From the NCBI GenBank assembly GCA_945831575.1, contig CAMACX010000032.1, forward strand, positions 1-32,834: a stretch of 32,834 nt of DNA, read 5' to 3'. Positions 1-8,000 of this stretch are shown piece by piece. Both the position numbers and the translations under genes were made by a program. Numbering within the stretch: the first letter of the stretch is position 1; each line of letters opens with the position of its first letter. Below the pieces are notes generated by a model, which made no database searches, had not been told where the DNA came from, and was given only the letters and a program-made list of their open reading frames with translations. The DNA comes from an uncultured Mediterranea sp. GTDB taxonomy: Bacteria > Bacteroidota > Bacteroidia > Bacteroidales > Bacteroidaceae.

Positions 1-109
1 GTTATACAACATATTTTTTCATCCTTACGAAACAGACGTTGCAGAGCGGTTACGGAGATATACCTTATTATATATTACTCATTCGAAATTTGGAGTGATA
101 CCATTTGTC

Positions 110-304
110 GGGCTGAAAGCCCAAAAAGCTCATAGCCCAGGGCAACGCCCTGGGGATGTGCGTGGGTGAACAATCGCGCTGAAAGCGCAAAAGCTTTACT
201 TAACAAGTGCATGAATTAGGCTTTTGCCCTTGCAGGGCGTAATCGCACCGGCTCTGAATACCCAGGGCGTTGCCCTGGGCTAGGAGCGGTTGGGCCTTCA
301 GCCC
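110..304. repeat. Compound palindromic intergenic element
   Basis: Six short hairpins are arranged as A-B-C...C'-B'-A'. A is GGGCTGAAAGCCC at 110-122 and A' is its near reverse complement at 292-304. B is CCCAGGGC-AAC-GCCCTGGG at 136-154 and B' is CCCAGGGC-GTT-GCCCTGGG at 261-279. C is GCGCTGAAAGCGC at 176-188 and C' is GCCCTTGCAGGGC at 226-238; they are joined by the inverted pair GCAAAAGC / GCTTTTGC. Each hairpin folds alone, and the whole 195 bp is also an imperfect dyad centred near 207. This looks like a non-coding REP- or MITE-like element. No convincing ORF covers it. The AT-rich stretch at 1-109 holds nothing I recognise. Confidence 0.75.
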
Positions 305-322
305 GTAAGTGGCCCCCGCAGG

Positions 323-426
323 GGTCAGAGGGACAGGTACCTCTGACCCGGGATTGAATCTGCTATAGAAGCGGGTCAGGGTACCTGTCCCTCCTGACCC
401 TCTTCTGACCCTCTCCTGACCCTTGC
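323..426. repeat. Inverted repeat followed by an 11-bp tandem array
   Basis: GGTCAGAGGGACAGGTACC at 323-341 is mirrored by GGTACCTGTCCCT at 380-392 followed by CCTGACC at 393-399, giving a long stem with a one-base bulge. The right arm runs into three tandem units beginning CTGACCC at 394, 405 and 416, an exact 11-bp period. The element ends about 40 bp before the pgeF promoter. It is non-coding; a transcriptional or recombination role is not shown. Confidence 0.7.
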
Positions 427-467
427 ATTTAGTCCACCCCAAATGTCGGTTGAACGAGAAAATTATG

Positions 468-475
468 TATTTTTG
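468..475 (+). promoter_or_regulatory. Bacteroides-type -7 element before pgeF
   Basis: TATTTTTG fits the TAnnTTTG consensus of the Bacteroidetes primary sigma factor. No well-spaced -33 TTG is seen; the nearest TTG, at 450-452, is only 15 nt upstream. Transcription would begin near 480, which matters for the choice of the pgeF start. Confidence 0.5.
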
Positions 476-513
476 CCGTGAAAAAACCAATCATCCAGCA
501 AAGACCATACATT

Positions 514-1314
514 ATGCACTACGAGAAGCATCTACTATTCTATGACCTGCCTTGCTCAGCAAGCGAGATCATGGCCTTCAGCACTACCCGCATGGGTGGA
601 TGCAGCAGCGGAACATATGCCAGCATGAACTGCACCTCCTACACAGGCGATGACCCTGTGTGCGTGGAGCACAACCAGTTGCTACTGTGCGACATGCTGC
701 CACAGCGTCCGCAGGAGCTGGTTATTCCCTACCAGACGCACGGCATAGCCTGCCTTCACATAGATGACGCCTACCTGACTGCTACGCAGGAGCAGAAGCA
801 GGCACTGCTGCAAGGCGTGGATGCACTCACAACCGACAAGCGGGGCATCTGCCTCTGCATCTCCACGGCCGACTGCATCCCTGTGCTCATCTACGACAGG
901 GAGCATCATGCCTGCGCAGCCATTCATGCCGGTTGGCGCGGTACGGTGAGACGGATTGTAAGCCACACACTGGAGCTGATGCAGCAACGGTACGGCACGG
1001 AGGGCAAAACCTGCGTGGCCTCTATCGGCCCGGGCATCTCACTCGAAGCCTTTGAGACTGGCGATGAGGTCTATGAAGCCTTTGCCGCCGCAGGCTTCCC
1101 CATGGCGCTACTCTCCTACCGGCATCCCTCCACACAGAAGGTTCATCTCGACCTACCAACAGCCAACCTGCTCCAGCTGAAGGACTTCTGCATCCCCGAA
1201 GCAAAGATTGAGTCATCACGCATCTGTACCTACAATCGGCACGAGCAGTTCTTCTCAGCCCGTCGCTTAGGCATCAAGTCGGGGCGCATCCTTACAGGCA
1301 TCATGCTGCGATGA
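514..1314 (+). CDS. pgeF: Peptidoglycan editing factor PgeF / YfiH-type polyphenol oxidase family protein
   Basis: This is a Cu-oxidase_4 (YfiH/LACC1-like) protein. Family members have been described as cytosolic enzymes that act on purine nucleosides or that remove mis-incorporated residues from muropeptide precursors. The metal-site signatures are all present in order: YQTHG, STADCIPV and IHAGWRGT, followed by a conserved C-terminal RRLG segment. The frame is open back to a GTG at 478, but a TATTTTTG -7 box lies at 468-475, so a transcript would start at or after that GTG. The ATG at 514 is therefore preferred and gives 266 residues, a normal family length. The gene stands alone and converges on the acyltransferase with only about 35 bp between them. 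Family assignment is firm; the physiological substrate is not decided by sequence. Confidence 0.9.
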   Translation: MHYEKHLLFYDLPCSASEIMAFSTTRMGGCSSGTYASMNCTSYTGDDPVCVEHNQLLLCDMLPQRPQELVIPYQTHGIACLHIDDAYLTATQEQKQALLQGVDALTTDKRGICLCISTADCIPVLIYDREHHACAAIHAGWRGTVRRIVSHTLELMQQRYGTEGKTCVASIGPGISLEAFETGDEVYEAFAAAGFPMALLSYRHPSTQKVHLDLPTANLLQLKDFCIPEAKIESSRICTYNRHEQFFSARRLGIKSGRILTGIMLR

Positions 1315-1348
1315 CATCAGGCGAAGCCATCATCCCAAAGCCAGATTG

Positions 1349-2514
1349 CTAGCCGAACAGCTTCTTCGAGCACCTAGGAGTCCTCTTGTAGCAAGCGGCC
1401 ACAAAGCCCCAACAGCATACGAAAGCGATGATGGCCGTCACGGGAATGCGCAGCGAGACTGGCACTTGCAGGTAATCGGCAAGGGCATATCCGCCACCCG
1501 CCACGAAATAGTGCACAGGTAGATACCCAGTCCACATTGGGTGATATTGGCCATCATAGCAACCCAGCCAGATGCACGTAGCTTGACCTTGCGCACGAGC
1601 TGGAAGAGAGCCACCGTCATCAGCGCCACCTGCGGAGAACAATAGAGGAAAAAGAGTTCCACCTCCTGTTCGGTACTATCCGGATTAGCCGTTATAGCCT
1701 TGAAGCCGAGGTAAGTCACCACAAAGCCAACAGCGAAGAGCGGCAGGCTGACGCAAAGGGTCTTCCCCCACGACCACTCTTTCACCTCCCTCGCCAGGTA
1801 ATGGCCCTGCAACAGATATCCATTGAATCCAGCAAAATAGTAGAAGGTGCCGAACGGATTCCAGGCACAGAAGCCAAACAGGTCAGTCGTCAAGAAGGCG
1901 TAAGCATAGGGCAGGCACAGCGTCACGCCCCACAGCCCAAGAAACAACCTCTTCTGCCTGGCACTGGCCCGCTCCACCCAGGATGAGAAAAGCGGCATGT
2001 AGAGGTAAAGTCCTATCAGCATATAGAGGTACCACATGTGCGTCGTATAGACATTAAACTGAAAGGGAATCAAGGCGATACCCTTCATCGCATCGGCAAG
2101 CGACTGCGAAACGCCTGCAGGAGCATAGGCAAAGACCTCAGAGATGACCTGCGGCGAAAGGCCAAGCAGTCCCGTCACCCAAGGGAAGAGATTGTAAAGC
2201 ACCGACCATACCAGAAAGGGCACGGCAATGCGGAGCAGACGCTTCTTATAGAATGCCTCCATTGACATCTTGACAGGAAGGAGCAGCACGCCGGTAATCA
2301 TCACAAACAGCGGCACACAGGGCCGGAGCAAGGAGCCGTAGATGCTACCCCAGTAGTTGAACTCCGGATTGGAGCGTGCTTCAGGCGTGACATTAAACGG
2401 GTCAGCACTATGGATACAGATTACCATCAAGATGGCCAACATACGCAGCACATCCAGCCATACGATGCGAGATGGCTGCTGCTTCACTTCAGAAATCGGA
2501 TTGTTCATAGTCAT
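1349..2514 (-). pseudogene. Membrane acyltransferase (Acyl_transf_3 family), frameshifted near the C-terminus
   Basis: An integral-membrane acyltransferase of the OafA/WecH-like type, which usually O-acylates sugars or glycans at the inner membrane. The N-terminal signature WLDVLRMLAILMVICIH with the conserved R and H is followed by about ten hydrophobic segments. The frame from the ATG at 2514 (or 2508) runs through GLGIYL and then reads nonsense to a stop at 1438. From 1516 the next frame continues with the expected last helix, VHYFVAGGGYALADYL..., to a stop at 1349. CTGTGCAC at 1511-1518 in place of CTGGTGCAC explains this as a single lost G. The rejoined protein is about 388 residues, normal for the family. 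Either the gene is recently broken or this is a sequencing error. If translated as is, it would lack only its last helix and a half. Upstream in-frame codons to 2646 lie beyond the promoter and are not coding. Confidence 0.8.
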
Positions 2515-2546
2515 TGTCAATTCTACTAAATTAAATATTGTGGGGA

Positions 2547-2578
2547 CAAAGTTAGTAAAAAGCCGATAGTAAAACAAA
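2547..2578 (-). promoter_or_regulatory. Promoter of the acyltransferase gene
   Basis: On the minus strand, TTTG at 2578-2575 is followed after 20 nt by TAACTTTG at 2554-2547. Both match the Bacteroides -33/-7 consensus with standard spacing. The start codon at 2514 lies about 25 nt beyond the expected transcription start, which excludes the longer N-terminus. Confidence 0.75.
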
Positions 2579-2637
2579 AGAAGGCATAAACTCATCAGGG
2601 TATTGACCGAAGAAAAAAACGCAGAGAAATAAAAATA

Positions 2638-2785
2638 ATCCTTCACCCTTCACCTTTTGCACCTATCAAATTGAAATACAGCAATATACAAGGTGAAGGA
2701 TAGGTGAAGGATAGTATTTCATCCTTCACCTATCTAATCTATTATAATTCAAAGGATTAGGTAGCCAAGGTGAAGGGTGAAGGAT
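2638..2785. repeat. Nested inverted-repeat element built of TTCACC / GGTGAA words
   Basis: The ends are a perfect 19-bp inverted repeat: ATCCTTCACCCTTCACCTT at 2638-2656 and its complement at 2767-2785. Each arm contains a 7-bp direct repeat. Inside, 2699-2712 and 2721-2734 form a second perfect 14-bp stem with an 8-nt loop, and GGTGAAGGATA is repeated in tandem with an 11-bp period just left of that loop. The element lies upstream of the acyltransferase promoter and encodes no protein. It resembles a small MITE with terminal inverted repeats, but no clear target duplication is visible. Confidence 0.7.
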
Positions 2786-2846
2786 AAAACACATCAGCTG
2801 TGCGAATTCTTACTGAACTATCGTATAGCAGATTCTATTCATAGTC

Positions 2847-2892
2847 TTTGCACACTTGTTCAAAGCTTTTGCACAGCTGTTCAAAGGCTTTG
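2847..2892. repeat. Degenerate 21-bp tandem repeat
   Basis: TTTGCACA...GTTCAAAG units start at 2847 and 2868, and a third partial TTTG unit starts at 2889, an exact 21-bp period. The array is flanked by the inverted words CTATTCATAG and CTTTGAATAG. It is non-coding. Confidence 0.55.
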
Positions 2893-2943
2893 AATAGACC
2901 ATTTCACGCGATGCAGCAGTCATTCCAACCAGCATTCCCGAAG

Positions 2944-3031
2944 AGTAAACCTTTCAGCTGCGAAGAGTTAACACTTCAGCCGTGGGGAGTTAATGTTTCA
3001 GACGCGAAGAGTTAAACTTTCAGCCGTGAGA
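2944..3031. repeat. Four degenerate 22-bp tandem repeats
   Basis: Units start at 2944, 2966, 2988 and 3010, each following the pattern AGTTAAnnTTTCAGnnGnGAAG with several substitutions between copies. The phase is kept at exactly 22 bp while the sequence has drifted. A fifth partial unit (AATAAACT) follows. The array ends about 30 bp before the nuclease-gene remnant. Confidence 0.7.
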
Positions 3032-3062
3032 AATAAACTGGAACATGAAAAAGTGAAGAGGA

Positions 3063-3303
3063 GTCGACCTCTACACGCTCGACCTTCCCAACCGCGAGGT
3101 GCGTATCGGCCTGATGCGAAGCCTGCTACCGGTCTATGTGCCCAAGGTGGCAGACCGTAGCATGACCCTGACCGCCAAGATGAGCACGTTGCTCAGGAGA
3201 GATGACATTGATGACCGGCCTGCCCATAGTCAAGGTAGGCATCAACTTCGACACCGACCGCCGCACCCTCAGTGACTGGCAGATAGAATCGGTGGGTAGA
3301 TAG
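3063..3303 (+). pseudogene. Remnant of an AAA-ATPase-like / PD-(D/E)XK nuclease (DUF1703-type) gene, internally deleted
   Basis: Two pieces of one protein family are fused after loss of the middle. The first frame (3063 to about 3208) reads LYTLDLPNREVRIGLMRSLL, typical of the linker between the ATPase and nuclease parts. The second piece (about 3211-3303, another frame) reads VKVGINFDTDRRTLSDWQIE, the usual last strand of the nuclease domain, then a stop. The start, Walker motifs and nuclease core are absent. The identification rests on remembered family wording for these two segments. The reading frames and the fusion are seen directly. Confidence 0.65.
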
Positions 3304-3325
3304 GGCAGCTTTCTTCCTTCTGCTA

Positions 3326-4456
3326 TCAGCCCTGTACGAGCCAAAGGGCAAACAGCTTGTCGCTTACGGAGTAGCCATCCGTTGCACTCCGGCTTATGAG
3401 CATTTTGTCCTCCAGTGCGCGTAGAGCAGTCTTGATGCTGCTCGTCGCAGGCAGACGGTGAGCATGGATAAACTGCTGGGCAAGTGGCGACACGACCGAC
3501 CGCTCACGGGCAATGGCTTTGAGAAGAGCAAGCTGATTGTCTGTCAGCCAGGCACAATAATTCTGGAATGTGGCCGACTGCTCCTCTACCAGCTCTCTTA
3601 CCACGTCATCCACCAGCGTCTCATCCACCGTGCGGTCAGCGTGGTCATAGATGCCATGCAAGATGGCCTGAACATACCAGGTGATACCTCCCGCAAACTC
3701 ATATACCCTGCGGAAGACCTCTTGACCAATGCTTCTGCGCTGGGCGCCAAGCATACGGTTTGCAAAAATCCTGTATTCCTCCATCTCGATGCTGCCAAGT
3801 GACATGACCATGGCGCTCTGGAAGAACGGACGGTTGGCGGAGAGAAACATCTCCTGCATCATGTGCTGCCTGCTACCGGAAAAGATGAAATAGACATTGG
3901 GCAGAAACTGGATGTAGGAGCGCAGCAAGGCTTCAAGTCCCTCCTGCGGATAGTATTGTATCTGCTGAAACTCGTCAATGGCCACGTAGCACCTTTTGCC
4001 CGAAAGCTTCATGTAGTCAAATATCCGCTTCAGGCTTTCATTCCCCTCGCTGGGCTTGATATCCAGCGTAACATTAGGCAGGCCTGTGAGTTGGTCAAAA
4101 GTGACAGTAGGTCGCCAGGCACTGAAGAATTCCTGTATCTTTCTGAATGTGGACTGCGAAAAGCTATCCAGTTTGCCTAACACGGCCGCACCGAGCGTCT
4201 GTACAAACTGCTCCGTGCTCTTGGTAGCAAAGATATCAATGTAGAAGCACTTGCAATCCTTCTCTTCGGACTCCATCAGGTGGAACACGTGGTGTATCAG
4301 TCCTGTCTTCCCCATTCTTCTAGGGGAGACGAGGGTCACATTCCGCTCATTCCTGAGCGTAGCACATAGCTTATTGCTCTCAGCCACACGGTCACAGAAA
4401 TATTCCGGACCCTTATAACCATACACCACAAAGGGATTATTCAGTCTTACCATCAT
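3326..4456 (-). CDS. ATP-binding protein, AAA ATPase (ATPase_2 / archaeal ATPase-like family)
   Basis: A 376-residue cytosolic P-loop ATPase of the family often seen in Bacteroidetes accessory regions; its biological role is generally unknown. It opens with the typical NPFVVYGYKGPEYFCDR segment. Walker A is SPRRMGKT (residues 44-51), Walker B is CYVAIDEFQQI with D161-E162, and a sensor-like FSGSRQHMM motif follows near residue 192. The C-terminal third looks like a winged-helix domain (LLKAIARE..., TALRALEDKMLI) and ends in the usual FALWL. The length is normal and the frame intact. The ATG at 4456 is directly followed by a second ATG at 4453; either could be used. It stands between remnants of other accessory genes, so it probably belongs to the same island. 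Three TTGCGC words lie just upstream. Confidence 0.8.
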   Translation of the reverse strand: MMVRLNNPFVVYGYKGPEYFCDRVAESNKLCATLRNERNVTLVSPRRMGKTGLIHHVFHLMESEEKDCKCFYIDIFATKSTEQFVQTLGAAVLGKLDSFSQSTFRKIQEFFSAWRPTVTFDQLTGLPNVTLDIKPSEGNESLKRIFDYMKLSGKRCYVAIDEFQQIQYYPQEGLEALLRSYIQFLPNVYFIFSGSRQHMMQEMFLSANRPFFQSAMVMSLGSIEMEEYRIFANRMLGAQRRSIGQEVFRRVYEFAGGITWYVQAILHGIYDHADRTVDETLVDDVVRELVEEQSATFQNYCAWLTDNQLALLKAIARERSVVSPLAQQFIHAHRLPATSSIKTALRALEDKMLISRSATDGYSVSDKLFALWLVQG

Positions 4457-4459
4457 ATC

Positions 4460-4492
4460 ATTGCGCTTTTTACGTTGCGCAAATTACGCAAT
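4460..4492. promoter_or_regulatory. TTGCGC-box dyad upstream of the ATPase gene
   Basis: ATTGCG at 4460-4465 and CGCAAT at 4487-4492 are inverted copies, and a perfect palindrome TTGCGCAA sits between them at 4475-4482. The minus-strand sequence GTAATTTGC nearby is one base short of a TAnnTTTG -7 box. The set would suit an operator over the ATPase promoter, possibly autoregulated. This is inference only. Confidence 0.35.
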
Positions 4493-4560
4493 AAAAAATG
4501 AGGGGACCAAACCTTCGGGCTGCATTATGAAGTATTTAACATCTTTGGCAGGAGGATCAG

Positions 4561-4644
4561 CTACAGTGAATCAAATTCCTCTTCACTAAGGCCAGTGGCT
4601 TGTACAATGACATCCGTTGACAAGCCTAAAGAACACTCTTTACG
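4561..4644 (-). pseudogene. C-terminal scrap of an Rpn-like (PD-(D/E)XK transposase-type) nuclease
   Basis: Twenty-seven open codons end in GLSTDVIVQATGLSEEEFDSL and a stop. The ATGLSEEE pattern resembles the C-terminal tail of Rpn recombination-promoting nucleases. A stop lies directly upstream at 4645-4647. A neighbouring frame at about 4648-4695 (LESALDNVKATRVYNV) may be the preceding part after a frameshift, but I cannot place it in a family. No start or catalytic domain survives. Confidence 0.4.
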
Positions 4645-4741
4645 TTATACACTCTAGTGGCTTTCACATTGTCCAAAGCCGACTCCAATCCAAATTTATT
4701 CTCTCTTCTGATAGTCTATCCCATCTTCTTGGACAAGGGCT

Positions 4742-4918
4742 TCAGAAATGAAAAATCAGAGATTCTTTATCATGGGTGTTCCACAGAGAATCGTCCAGCC
4801 AGTTGCCAGATGGAAAGCCCAACGCACAAAGGTCAACCTCTGGGTATTCGGCAAAGAGTGCCTGCATCTTGGAGAGCATGTCATTTGATGATGAAATGAC
4901 ACGAACAAAAGAAAGTCC
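4742..4918 (-). pseudogene. C-terminal remnant of an Abi_2-family (AbiD/AbiF-like) abortive infection gene
   Basis: The open frame reads ...NDMLSKMQALFAEYPEVD followed by LCALGFPSGNWLDDSLW and ends at a TGA at 4742-4744. The combination YPEVDL-x-x-LGFPxxW-x-x-x-LW is the usual C-terminus of Abi_2 proteins of phage defence. Only about 58 residues remain of a protein normally near 300. The upstream side dissolves into an A/T-rich stretch next to the GH2 terminator. It is not expected to be functional. Confidence 0.55.
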
Positions 4919-4952
4919 TAAAAAAGTAAGAAAAAAAGTTCAATCCATAACA

Positions 4953-5010
4953 AAAAAGATTTGGGGCAACAGGTCGCCAGCGGATTGCCGCTCGTGGCCT
5001 GTTGCCCCAA
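4953..5010 (-). terminator. Intrinsic terminator of the GH2 gene
   Basis: A perfect 13-bp stem, TTGGGGCAACAGG at 4961-4973 and its complement at 4998-5010, encloses a 24-nt loop that itself contains the inverted words CAGCGG and CCGCTCG. On the minus strand it is followed by a T-rich run (complement of AAAAAAGA at 4953-4960). It lies 22 bp after the GH2 stop. Confidence 0.85.
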
Positions 5011-5031
5011 GTTATCTAGGGAGGGCAGGGA

Positions 5032-8000
5032 TTACTCTGCCAAGATGCCCAGTTCGGCACCGGAGGCGTAGTCCTGTCCGTTCTGCGCGCTGAGTCCCAT
5101 GAAGCGGAAGTAGCGTGCCTTAACGGGCTTCTCGAAGAGCACCTTCTTCTGCTCCTTCGTATTGGCAAAGGTGCCACTGTGGATGGGTTCGCCCCACTCC
5201 TTGCCATCATTGCTTACATAGACGCGGTAGTCCTTGATGTCACCGTTGCTTCCCTCCTGACGGGGAAGGTAGGTGAAGCCCTTGATGTTCTTTGCCTCAC
5301 CGGCATCCAGATCCACCCAGTGGGGGTACTGAGCCACGGTGACAGAGTACATGGTGTGCCAGTAAGTAGTCGGGTCGCCGTCAGTCAGGAACTTGGCGCT
5401 GCCATCCTCCTCGCTGCTGGCATAAACCACTTCGGTAGCTACGGTCTCAATCTTGGGGAACGACATGGTGAGCTGGATGTTGGGTTGGTCCTTATACCAG
5501 GCAGTTACCACACCACCCTCGGAGAGGGCTATCGGTTCACCGGTATAAGTAGAAGGCTTCTTCTGCTTGCCTACCTTATAGAGGATATTGGCATTGGCCA
5601 ACGCTGTACTGATAGTCACCTTGCCGACACGGTCGCGGCTGATGCAGAGCGGCATGTAGCCATCGGTAGCCACCTGAGCCGTCTGGTTGACCTTAGCCTG
5701 CTCTACGGGACGGATGATGAAGCCGAAGGTCTGGTTGGAGGCCTTTACACGGTCAGGCTCCAGCGGGCCACCTTGTCCGCAGCTGTTACCGCCAAGACCC
5801 GTTACGCCGAGGTCAAGATGGAGGTAGGTATCACCAGGAGCGGGCAGCTGATAGGGGTGTCCGGCCAGCGTGAGGTCGTGCTCGGAATAGAGAAGAGCCG
5901 TAGTGGACATGCTCTCCTTGGCCACAAACAATACGCCTTGACGGCCATCGGTCAGTGCAGCCCAGCGTACCTCTTCGTGATTACCCATGCTCTGGGGCTT
6001 GGGGAAGTCAGCAAACTGCTCCTTCACGGTGCTGCGGTACTCGGCAATAAACTGACCAGTCTTGCGGTCGGCATAGTTCTCCACCGGTCCACGACCGTAG
6101 TAGGTGAACTGATCCAGCTGCTGCGGTACGCGCACCAGGTAGCCCAGACGAGGCAGGATGAAGTTGGGCATGTTGGAGGTGATAGAGGCTTCCAGCTCGA
6201 TGGAGCCATCCTTATAGACGGTCCAGATCTGATGAGTCGTGAACTTGAAGTCCTCTTCGCCGAACGGACGGTCGGTCAACTCCTCGATGCTGTTGCGACC
6301 CGAGCTGGTTCCACCCAAAATGCGTGCGGCATTGGGAGCCTGCGACTCGACCATGAACGAGAAGACTTGACTGCCCTCCTTGCCCTGGAATACCTTGCTG
6401 CTGATCACCTTATGCTTCAGGTTGTGCAAGCCGCGAGCAAACCACTGCGAGTAGAACCAGTTGTCGTTGTTGGTGAAGGCACGGAAGGCATCAAGCTTGG
6501 GGCCATTGCCGTCGGTAATCACCTTCTTGCCGTTGTAGCTCAGGCTGTAGAGCGTACCCGTCTCCATGTCGAAGCGGGCTTCAAAGTTTTCGCCAGTCAC
6601 GGTCTGCAGGTTGGCATTCGCCTTATCTTCAGTGAGACGGATGGCGGGAGCATCCTTGCTAACGGCGCTGATGAGCGGACGCTGTCCGGCAGCCTTGACG
6701 AGCAGCTGCTCCTCAGCCTGCACGAAGCCGGCCTTGGCCCACGGCTTATCCTCTGCCAACTTGAACTGGATGGTGACGAAATATTCGTTTTCCTGCGACA
6801 ACTTGCTGTATTCATAGGGGAGCGTGTATTGCTGACGGTCACGAGGACCTACGATGTTGCGTGGTCCAGTCACCGAGGTACTGCTGTCCACCAGTTTACC
6901 GTTCTCGTAGAGGCTCCACTCCATGACGTAGTCCGTCAAGGGGATGAAGTAGTTCTTGTTGAACACCTCGAAACGTCCCTTTGTCATATCTACGGCCTTC
7001 ACACCGATGTTCTGATAGACCTTCTTTACCTCAAAATACTGAGGTTTCGGAGTCATGTCACCGAAGATGATACCATTCATCACAAACTGTCCGTCGTTGG
7101 GCGTATCACCGAAGTCACCACCATAAGCCAGATAGCGTTGACCTGTCTTGGAGTCGTAGTTATAGAGCGACTGGTCAATCCAGTCCCAGATGGCACCACC
7201 GCAGAAGAAGTTGGTGCTCTCAATGGCATCCCAGTAGTCCACCAGATTACCCACGGCATTACCCATGGAGTGAGCATATTCAGAGATATGGAAGGGGTAC
7301 TTGATGTCGTAGGTACCCTTCACGGCTCCACGCGTCCAGCCGATGGAGGGGTACTGGTTGGAGCCCATATCCACGATGTCGTTGTTGCGTTCGTACTGCA
7401 CGGGACGTGAGGTATCAAATGCCTTGATGGCCTCGTAGGCAGCGACAAAGTTCTTACCGGGTCCGGCCTCGTTACCGAGTGACCAGATGACGATAGAGGG
7501 GCTGTTGACGGTACTGTGTACCATCTCCATGTTGCGGGCTACGTGAGCGTTCTTCCACTCGGCGGGGTGCGAGAGCGAAGCGGCTCCGTAATAGTATTCG
7601 TGTGACTCCACATTGGCCTCATCCTCCAGATAAATACCGTACTTATCACACAGATAGTACCAGTAGGGATCATCAGGATAGTGGGAGTTGCGCACATGGT
7701 TGATGTTGGCACGCTTCATCATCATCACCTCCTCCAGCATGTGCTCACGCGTCAGGGCATGGCCCGACTCGGGAGCAGTCTCGTGACGGTTGACACCTTT
7801 CAGTTTGACGGTCTTGCCGTTGATGTAGTAGTATCTGCCGGCCAGCTTGAACTCGTCATCCTCAGCCTTGGTGTCCTTGATTTCCACCTTGCGGAAACCG
7901 GTGTAGGTCGATACGGTCTCTACCACCTTGCCCTTCTTGTTCTTCAGCTGGGCTACGAGAGTGTAGCGGTAAGGTGCTTCGGCACTCCACTGCTTCGGCA

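Noticed and set aside
1511..1518. Programmed ribosomal frameshift in the acyltransferase
   Set aside because: There is no slippery heptamer and no following structure; a single missing base is the simpler explanation.
5179..7410. 743-codon open frame on the plus strand, antisense to the GH2 gene
   Set aside because: It lies wholly opposite a well-conserved enzyme with intact catalytic motifs, has no domain-like pattern and follows from the codon bias of the true gene.
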